Shown here piece after piece: positions 56,721-64,000 of a stretch of DNA of 64,000 nucleotides. Every line of letters starts with the position of its first letter. Position 1 is the stretch's first letter. This DNA comes from Linum tenue. Its lineage: Eukaryota > Streptophyta > Magnoliopsida > Malpighiales > Linaceae. Below the pieces are notes generated by a model. It searched no databases. It saw nothing but the letters and a program-made list of their open reading frames with translations, and was not told the origin of the DNA. Both the position numbers and the translations under genes were made by a program. The stretch spans positions 37,220,066 through 37,284,065 of the forward strand of contig CAMGYJ010000006.1 in assembly GCA_946122785.1 (NCBI GenBank), in the 5' to 3' direction.

Positions 56721-56957
56721 ATGTCCGGGAGCACCTTCGCCGAAGTTTTAGGGAGGTTCGGCTCCAATTTTTCCGCTGAGGTGATTTCCCCCGAGCCTTT
56801 GAGGAGCTACTGGCGAGGCTCCAGCGACCCCCTCCGGCCAGTTTCTCGTGGATTTTTCGACTCCCTCGCCCTCTCCTCACTTACCCCTTCAATCCTTCTT
56901 GAGTCTCAAGGTTTGTTTTCAACCTTTAGATTGTCAATTCTTCAAGAATCGGATTAG
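56721..56957 (+). other. Possible 5' exon of the env-like transcript
   Basis: ATG 56721 opens a 78-codon frame (MSGSTFAEVLGRF), with ctcaag^gtttg (56905-56915) as possible donor. The env-like ORF at 60946 is preceded by a good acceptor (gttttgcag). With this donor the frames would not join, so the exon may be a leader, or the true donor differs. The gag-only element was inserted into the putative intron. Confidence 0.35.
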
Positions 56958-57039
56958 GGTGAAGGTGAGGGAAATTTGTGAATTGACTGAATGAATGTTG
57001 AAATTAGGCGAGGGTTTAGTCGATTAATGTTGAATGAAT

Positions 57040-57721
57040 TGATGCGACCCCGCTCACCCCTTATGGCGTTATTCGGGCTCAAATAATCTCTTCACATGGA
57101 CCATGGGCCAATAGACGAATTAAGAGGTTCAAAAAGATCTTGGGAGCATTCAAGATGGGTGAAAATGGCTCTCCAAGCAAGGCCTATGAGTTTGTTGATG
57201 TGAAATCGATTGGGAAAACATATAATTCTCGTGGTCCGAAGATGAGGGCTCGAATACAACAATATAAGGATCAACTGGGAGCATTCTTAATGGATAAAAT
57301 GGAGAATGCATTAAGGATCCATCATTGCTGCCCAAGGAGCCCAAAACATCCATCATTGTTGTCCAAAACATTCAGTTATCAATTACATTGAGTGTTTACT
57401 CTAGTTCCTTTGTGAATGTTTGCTTAATCTGTCCTTTGAGAATTCGGGAGAATTGAGTGGTCTCTTATCAACTAGAGAACGCGTCTAGTTGTGGCGAGCA
57501 TCGACTATATCCATTGCCCCTTTCCACAAGTTGGTGTTGTCCGATTGGTTTAATATACCAATTGCCCTTTGTCACGAGTTGGGATTGTCCGATTGATTCC
57601 GCATCTATCTTTATTTTTCGTATTCAAGAGAAGCTTCCAAAATCCTTAAAAAGAAGGAAGGTTGCGTACTTTGGTCATATAATCTGAGTTCAAGGGTTCT
57701 CTTCGGATTTGGATCATATCA
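57040..57721 (+). repeat. 5' LTR of the gag-only element, deleted
   Basis: 682 bp, TGATGCGACC to catatCA. Compared with the 3' LTR it lacks a 224-bp block that includes the TATA box (equivalent to about 60000-60225). Confidence 0.9.
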
Positions 57722-57723
57722 AG

Positions 57724-57736
57724 TGGTATCACGAGC
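57724..57736 (+). other. Primer binding site, initiator tRNA-Met type
   Basis: TGGTATCACGAGC matches the common TGGTATCAGAGC primer site with an extra C, 2 nt after the LTR end. Chromoviruses typically use this primer. Confidence 0.8.
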
Positions 57737-57814
57737 CCGGTTCAAACTCAACGGAGATTTTGAAGATTGGTGGTTCAAACTCAGCGGCAAAAAGAAGGTT
57801 CTTGAAGATCAAGA

Positions 57815-58812
57815 ATGGATGAATTTAAAGCATGGCATTATGTTCCCTCTATGAGTACCAATCACTATAGACATCGAGATATCTACAAAGAGGAGTATGA
57901 AGAACACCTGTAACTTATGGATGACATAGAGATCCCTACTTTTCAGGGCTGAAGTAATCCAGATGCATACTTAGATTGGGAAGAGAAGATGGATATTGTA
58001 TTTGATTGCTATGAGTGTTCTGAGAAAGAGAAGGTTATATTTGCTGCTAGTACATTCATTCATCATGCTCTTGATTGGTGGACTCAAGAATGCTCTAGGA
58101 GTCTACTTTTTAGAGAGGAACGACCAACAAAGACATGGAAGGAGATGAAGCAACGCATGAGAAGGAGGTATGGCCCTACACAACGTGAGATGCATCGAGC
58201 ACTTATGTTCTTCGACAAGGTTCTAATAGCGTGTATGATTATTATAAGAAGATGAAGCGCCTAATGGCTCGAGCTGATTTTGATGAAGATGAGGAGGAAA
58301 CTATAGCTCGATTTCTCAATGGTCTTAATCATTGCATAAGGCATGTGGTGGAGATTCAGCCTTTTATTGATTTGAATGAGTTGGTACAAATGACAATCGA
58401 AGTGGAGAAGCGGCAAAAGAGAGGTTATACACGACATATTGCTTCTTCAACCAATCCACATTTGTCAAATGCAACAAAGGCTTCATATCCACGACATGAA
58501 GATCCCAAGCCCATCCTCAAATCAAATCCATCACCTATATCTTCAAGGGTAACGTGCAATGACAAAACTCAATCTGATTTTCGTTCTAGTGATGTTGTGT
58601 GCTACAAGTGTCAAGAAAAAGGTCACATGACGAGTCAATTCCCTACAAAAATCCGTGTGCCACTCTTAGAGAACAAAAAGGACGATAATGTTCATGTTGA
58701 AGAGAGTGACAATGAAGAAGAGACGGTTAGAGGGAATTTATTTGGCTATTGTTCTACACCTCCAGCATTGCATCTCAATTCCAAAGAAGAGATGGATATG
58801 AATGAAGTTTAA
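57815..58812 (+). pseudogene. Chromovirus-type gag of the gag-only element
   Basis: Starts ATG 57815. The core reads NPDAYLDWEEKMDIVFDCYE, then ALDWWTQE and MRRRYGP, followed by ARFLNGLNHCIRHVVEIQPF (about 58306-58365). The zinc knuckle CYKCQEKGHMTSQF (58601-58642) has lost its last Cys. Stops at 57911 and 57950, a frameshift between 58205 and 58235, and TAA at 58810. The core resembles CRM- or Reina-type gag; I cannot decide between them. It may have been active recently, since LTRs are young. Confidence 0.75.
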
Positions 58813-60008
58813 AAGAAAGAACAAGAAGATGGCAATGAGAAAGTTGTAGTAGAAGCTAAAGACGAGGATGAGAAAGAAGTTGGTTTGAGTACAACAACGA
58901 ATCTGCTTACTCCCCAACTAGAAGAGACTTTCGAAGAAGAAGTGGCAGAATTAGAAGAGGTATTAGACGAGAAAGAAGAGGTTCTTGTTGAAGGACTTAC
59001 TATAGTCAATTGTGAAGAGGATGCACAAGATCTAATTTCATCTCAAGAAGAACCCAAACTTGAAGTAGAAGATGAAGAGAAGGTGTTGCCTATCACCAAC
59101 ATGATAATGGACTTTGATCATGATGAGATAAATTTAAAGGAGAGTCCAAAACTGTCACTTATTGAAGAAGCTACAGATCATGTTGATTTGACCATTGAAG
59201 ATGGAATTCTACCTAAGGATGTCTATGACAATGAATATTTGGAGACAAAGGAGAATGATCTACAAGTTCAAGAAAGAGAAGTTCCAGAAGAGTCATCATC
59301 TATTGGAGTAGATATGATTATTGGAGATGTCATCCTACATCATCAAAATTCGTCCATAGGAATCTTCAATATACCAAGTACAACCATAACACCAATTATG
59401 ATTCTAAGCATGGTGCAAGCTCTTCTCAATGCAAGTCAATTCAAATGGGAGATTATGGTGAGAGTGTTGAGCATATGGAGTTCATTATTGGAGATGAAGT
59501 GCCATATAATGAAATACATATTAGAGAGAGACGAAGACTGCAAGAATTCGTGGATAAGCTTAGCATTCAAGGTGTATACTCTAGCTCGTGGTTAATGAAG
59601 TCATACAAGAGAGCCTACATTCAACAACAAGATTTGAGGTCAAATCTTCTTCAAGAGGTAGGGAATGATGCGACCCCGCTCACCCCTTATGGCGTTATTC
59701 GGGCTCAAATAATCTCTTCACATGGACCATGGGCCAAGAGATTAATTAAGAGTTGCAAAAAGATCTTGGGAGCATTCAAGATGGGTGAAAATGGCTCTCC
59801 AAGCAAGGCCTACGAGTTTGTTGATGTGAAATCGATTGGGAGAACATATAATTCTCGTGGTCCGAAGATGAGGGCTCGAATACAACGATATAAGGATCAA
59901 CTGGGAGGATTCTTAGTGGATAAAACGGAGAATGCATTAAGGATCCGACCTATAACATTTCATGGGCCCAAAACATCCATCCTTGCTTCACAAGGCGTCC
60001 AAGTATGA
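58813..60008 (+). pseudogene. Acidic frame of unknown function entering the 3' LTR
   Basis: Continues in the gag frame after the stop at 58810. To about 59440 it is Glu/Asp-rich (EETFEEEVAELEEVLDEKEE), likely disordered or coiled. After a frameshift it continues as 59445-60008, running 343 bp into the 3' LTR. The part inside the LTR includes RGPKMRARIQRYKDQLGGFL, a relative of the GPxTRARAK motif at polyprotein ends in Ty3 chromoviruses. I see no catalytic motif. The middle part (DLRSNLLQEV) is also unassigned. Confidence 0.6.
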
Positions 60009-60571
60009 AATGGACAAGGAAAGAGATTGCTTAACCACTAAAGAGCTTCCTTAAGCATTAAAAACGTGTTTGGAGATTACTTAGCTGCTAAGGAGCTTCC
60101 TTTGGTTATAAAAAAAGAGTTATAGTCCTTATTTAAGTAGTATTATGTTTCCTAGTTAGTTTTATGTTTTTGTGACCTCTATAAATAGAGGGTGTAAGAG
60201 CTACGAATTTTGTACCCAAGATTTCAGTGATCAATTACATTGAGTGTTTACTCTAGTTCCTTCGTGAATGTTTGCTTAATCTCTCCTTTGAGGATTCGGG
60301 AGAATTGAGTGGTCTCTTATCAACTAGAGAACGCGTCTAGTTGTGGCGAGCATCGACTATATCAATTGCCCCTTTCCACAAGTTGGTGCTGTCCTATTGG
60401 TTTAAATACCAATTTCCCTTTGTCACGAGTTAGGATTGTCCGATTGATTCTGCATCAATCTTTATTTTTTGTATTCAAGAAAAGCTTCCAAAATTCTCAA
60501 AAGAAGGAAGGCTTCGTACTTTGTTCATATAATTTGAGTTCGAGGGTTCTCTTTGGATTTGGATCATATCA
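59666..60571 (+). repeat. 3' LTR of the gag-only element
   Basis: 906 bp, TG...CA. The start codes for the end of the acidic frame. TATAAATA lies at 60180-60187, followed by a gagggtgtaagagc region, as in the 48535 and 54656 relatives. Confidence 0.9.
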
Positions 60572-60945
60572 TGAATGTTGCATGTGGATTCTATGAGCTT
60601 AATTGAGCCTTGGTAGGCATGATTTGGGTATAGTCTGTGGTTAAGTGTGGAATTTGCCCACCAAGTGCATTATGTTTGAATTCAATTTTGTGAATGGTGG
60701 TCGGAGGCCATCGAGGCGTGGTATGGGTTTGATATTGTGTTTTCATAATCCGTGAATCACCTAAACCCATGTCTTGATGAGCTTTGGGCACTTGAGCTTA
60801 AATTGTTGAAATCTGGTCTTGTGAAAAGCCTTCAAAGGTATAGGAACTTAGTGGAATCCTAAGTGTGGGGGAATTCTTTTCTCCCCTTTTATGTGAGATT
60901 GACAGATATTTCCATGTATGGTGTATGTTTTCGATGTTTTGCAGG

Positions 60946-62035
60946 ATGGTTGGCGCAGATCACACATATGTTCACTACCTGGTGAACCATGAGAAGTATG
61001 ATACAAAATTCCAGCAGTGGAGGTACAGCGAGACGAGGCCTCAGTGGGTTTTTGACCTGAACATGTTTAACATGTTCAGGTGTCGGGTAGCAATGTCAGG
61101 GGTCCTCAGTCATCCCCAGTGGTGCCGCCTCGTGGAGATTGACAAGCTCATCTATCGTGAGCTCTGCATGGAGTTCTACTCCACCTTCTCTCATGCCATC
61201 CCAGGGAGCAAGCGGAGTTGCCCGTACGTGGAGTTCGTGTTGGGGGGTGAGCAGCGTTTACTGTCTTACAATGGCTTTGCCCAGGCCATGGGACTCGACC
61301 CTACACACATGACGATGACGGAGAGACAGTACACAATAGACTTCCACTACCAGGAAGCCACGACATAGAGTTCAAGGGCTCCAACACCAATGCAATGAAG
61401 CTTCGAATGTCGTGGAGTATCCTGCACTCATTTCTAACAAAGTCCATCATCCCAGTCTGATGTCGGGCCACATGATCACGAATAGAGGGTTGATTTCCCT
61501 CCATACCCTGAACTGCCCAACAGAGCCACTCCATCTGGGATCAGTGGTTTCCACCACCTTCGCTAGATGCCAAGGGCGGGATCGAGTTTATATGATGCAT
61601 CTGTGGGGCATCATCATGAGGATAGCCCCCCACTTCGAGGTTGATGTGACGAGGTGCTCCATCATTGGCCGGACTCTCTACAACATTAAGCTGGTGGTCT
61701 GGGGAGAGCAAGGGATTGAGTTCCTCAAGGGACTCCGACTTTCGGCCGCTTTAAGGCCACAGGTCGACCTTAATCAAATGGAGCCTGATATAGATGTTCC
61801 TCCTCTAGAGCAACCACCTACCAGAGCTTCAGGCCGCCGCCAGCGCATTGCACAACCATCAGCAGCATCATCATCATCCGAAACTGGATCTTCCTCCTCC
61901 GGAGACCACCTCGAGCATCGAGTCGATCGCCTCGTGGAGCACTTTTTCGGAGTCACCACTCGGCTCGACCGATCCACCAACCTCCTAGAGAGGATTGTTC
62001 GGCGCCAGGGCGTCCATTGGGACGACGAGGAGTGA
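60946..62035 (+). pseudogene. Env-like ORF of Athila copy 1
   Basis: ATG 60946 follows ttttgcag, a possible splice acceptor. It reads MVGADHTYVHYLVNHEKYD, then WVFDLNMFNMFRCRV and GSKRSCPYVEFVLGGEQ to a stop at 61366. Small frame breaks occur near 61365 and 61462. From 61412 the frame reads MITNRGLISLH, then GSVVSTTFARCQGRDRVYMM and ends with a PPLEQPPTRA, Ser-rich, HLEHRVDRL tail. Relative to copy 4 a short segment near 61370 is deleted. Function unknown; named env-like only by position. Confidence 0.75.
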
Positions 62036-62977
62036 CCTTGGATCCATGATGAGGTAGCCGACGAATGAGACATGTGGCAGACCAATTTCTTTCGCCCCAC
62101 TTCTCCACTTGAAAACTCTGGACTTTGTTTATTTTTATTTTTATCTTCTCTTTCTTTAGTGTGTGAACTAGTAATTTGTGAGTTTTTCTTTCCTTTTAGA
62201 TTGTGATGTCAAACTTTGTTATGTATAATAACCTTGTCTCAAGCGAGAATGTACGTGTGTTTGTGTATTGTTTTGTTTGGCCATTGAAGCTTAAACATCC
62301 TACCCCCGGGAAATTCTCCAACTTTCATTCACCAAGTCCTACGGCAACATCGTTCTACCCCCTATTTTACGCCATTGAGGGCAATGTCGAGTTTAAATGT
62401 GTGGGGGGAGGGGGAGGGGGTAGTGGTGGACCCATGAATTTTACATAGGGGTGCAGTTTCAAAAAATAAAGTAAAATAAAAATTATATTATTCTTAAATA
62501 CAAGCTAGCATTTAGAGGTTTCCGCCATGGTGGAGAGACTATAGGGCTGAGTGTTGATGATTATGCACATATTTTGCACAAAAAAGGTCCTGACCCCACT
62601 GCTCGAGAGTGAGGGATTTATTATTGTTTTGCATTTTCATATCCTACCCGATGAGGACCTCTGTCACCTTTTCGTTTGTTCCTTGAACTTGAGTTCTATG
62701 CATGGTTAATTGTGGTTGGTTAGTAGTTCAGTCGAGACTTTTATTGATTTGTGAACACGGTAATAACTTTTCATTTGTCCATTCTTGATGCATTCGAATG
62801 TCGTTTGTGGTGGACGTCAGTATTGCTTGAGGCGGTTCATGCGTTGATGCCCAATAGCCATTGAGATTCAACACTTTGTGCCTTTTGATTTTCCCCCAAG
62901 TGATTTTGTTAGGTTGAGGTATCACCTTGGTTGAATATGGTTTGCTTGGGACAAGCAAACGTCTATGTGTGGGGGAG
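62036..62977 (+). other. 3' region and polypurine tract of copy 1
   Basis: Contains the ttgagggcaatgtcgag motif (62376-62392), a purine-rich run (62400-62420) and tatgtgtgggggag (62964-62977) before the LTR. The conserved stem-loop present in other copies is absent here. The 62430-62520 segment is AT-rich and unique. Confidence 0.75.
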
Positions 62978-64000
62978 TGATTCGGGCTTAATTCTACACT
63001 TTTTACCCCCGGTTTCGTTAGTCATTTGAGGCATTTTTACTCAAGGGGGTTTGTTTTATGCTTGTTTTTGTCTCGATTTTGTGCATTCAGTTTATAACAG
63101 GAGGAACCAACCTCGGAGTCGAAAGTTGGACGAAAAGGAGAAAAATCGGGTCAAAGGATGGATGCATTAGCTGATCACGGTGGAAGCAGTGAATTCACGG
63201 TCAGGGAGACCGTGAACTGGAGTCGCAAACTGTGAACCGCCAGGCGTCCAGGGACATTTTTGCTTTCAATGGACTCAAGCAATTCACGGTCGTAAGATCG
63301 TGATGCCAACCCGCAGACAGTGAACTGGATTATTGATGTGGCGCGTTTTTGCCTGAGATCATAGCCCCCCGCCTTGAGTTCACGGCCATGAACTGGGACC
63401 GTGATGTGAGCCCGACCTAGGTATAAAAAGGGTTTTGAGCTTAAGGAAAAGGAGGGAGAGACCTAGTGCAAGAAACATCTTCTTCTTCTTCTTCTTCTTC
63501 TTCTTCTTCTTCAGATTTCTATAGTGAGAAAGTGATGAACCAAAGAAGAGAAGAAGCTAGGTTTTCATCTTCAAGCAAGATTTTGGAAATTCCTTCCCCA
63601 AAGGAGGATCTCTTCATAGGAGGAGTAAGGCTAGCATCTCCATGATGGTTTCTCTTCTTCTCTCTTGTGTTTTCCCTTCTCCTAGCATGGAGTAGTCCCT
63701 TATCTCACTTGGGTGTTTGTAAACCCTAGCTACAATTATGTGAATGTTTGTATGGGTTGAATGATTTATGTGTGGATATGTTTTAATATTAATTTGGAGT
63801 TATTCTCATGGAAGATTGTGTTGTGTGTTTGCCTATTAATCTATTTACCATTCTAACCTAGGTAGCGAGAAAACCCCCTTTCTTTGAAAGAGGCTTCTAA
63901 AGCTGGGTTTTATTAGGCAAATCTTGTCTCCTATCTAGGTTAAATGTAGGGAAACCCTCTTTGTTCGTATTAGCACCTAGGGTTGGTTGTAATTTGGTCA
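62978..64000 (+). repeat. 3' LTR of Athila copy 1 (cut by window end)
   Basis: First 1023 bp of the LTR, roughly 90% like 38190-39220. U3 palindrome TTCACGGTC (63194-63202) with GACCGTGAA (63208-63216); TATAAAAA at 63422-63429; expanded TTC run 63478-63512 (only about four units in the 5' LTR). Confidence 0.9.

Larger units (their letters stand above)
57040..60571 (+). mobile_element. Gag-only LTR element (TR-GAG type), TGAAT duplication
   Basis: TGAAT lies at 57035-57039 and 60572-60576. LTRs: 57040-57721 and 59666-60571, alike over most of their shared length (very few differences), so the insertion is recent. PBS 57724-57736, gag, an acidic unassigned frame, purine tract aagaggtaggga (59653-59664), 3' LTR. 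No protease, RT or integrase. It lies in Athila copy 1. Confidence 0.9.
38190..64000 (+). mobile_element. Athila copy 1, large, multiply interrupted
   Basis: 5' LTR 38190-39610, PBS 39617-39634, gag 39763-40544 and 42004-42330, gag end and protease 54909-56100, hinge 56190-57039, env-like ORF 60946-62035, polypurine tract 62964-62977 and 3' LTR from 62978 (cut by the window). The two LTRs look roughly 90% alike. Insertions: 40545-42003, 42336-54903 and 57040-60571. RT, RNase H and integrase of Athila type are absent. The shared gag frame across 42335/54909 supports treating the parts as one element. Confidence 0.8.

Overview
The window is plant nuclear DNA, most likely from a large, repeat-rich angiosperm genome. 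I cannot assign a species. The basis is the content: Athila-type Ty3 retrotransposons primed by tRNA-Asp, chromoviruses, L1-type LINEs, a plant mobile domain (PMD) gene, MULE, hAT-like, CACTA and Helitron-type DNA elements, and short CCCTAAA-type tracts. I see no intact host gene, no rRNA or tRNA gene, no CRISPR array and no bacterial-style operon. Nearly every coding segment is a decayed transposon gene.

Layout. (1) 1-7.5 kb: an Athila copy (LTR end, PBS, gag-protease) meets an inverted LTR of the same family that carries a MULE-like MITE. A Helitron-like 3' end and an LTR ending GGGTGTTACA follow. (2) 7.5-9.3 kb: AT-rich spacer with tandem repeats and a G-rich minisatellite. (3) 9.3-14.6 kb: two further Athila derivatives. 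The minus-strand one has an env-like ORF broken by a single stop. (4) 14.6-17.9 kb: two LINE remnants. (5) 17.9-25.2 kb: a mosaic of inverted-repeat elements, MITEs, tandem arrays and a few unassigned gene-like islands. (6) 25.3-36.7 kb: one decayed chromovirus split by three separate Athila-family insertions, each with a 5-bp target duplication (GTTAC, CCCGT, TCTGC). (7) 36.7-38.2 kb: an isolated LTR-like unit. (8) 38.19-64.0 kb: one large Athila whose two LTRs lie at 38190 and 62978 (the second is cut by the window end). Its body is interrupted by a 1.5-kb LTR insertion, a 12.6-kb nest (Tekay-type integrase, hAT-like element, PMD gene, MURA-like transposase gene, CACTA element) flanked by AAAGT, and a 3.5-kb gag-only element flanked by TGAAT.

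How the parts relate. The Athila copies share one plan: gag and protease, then a non-coding hinge with U3-like palindromes and a TATA box, then an env-like (ATHILA ORF-1 type) reading frame, then a long 3' region with a conserved stem-loop, the polypurine tract and the LTR. None of the copies visible here contains reverse transcriptase, RNase H or integrase, so the group looks non-autonomous. The PMD gene and the MURA-like transposase gene are transcribed towards each other, as mudrB and mudrA are in MuDR, and each carries the same ~180-bp repeat in an intron. All positions were read by eye; identities and intron borders are estimates.
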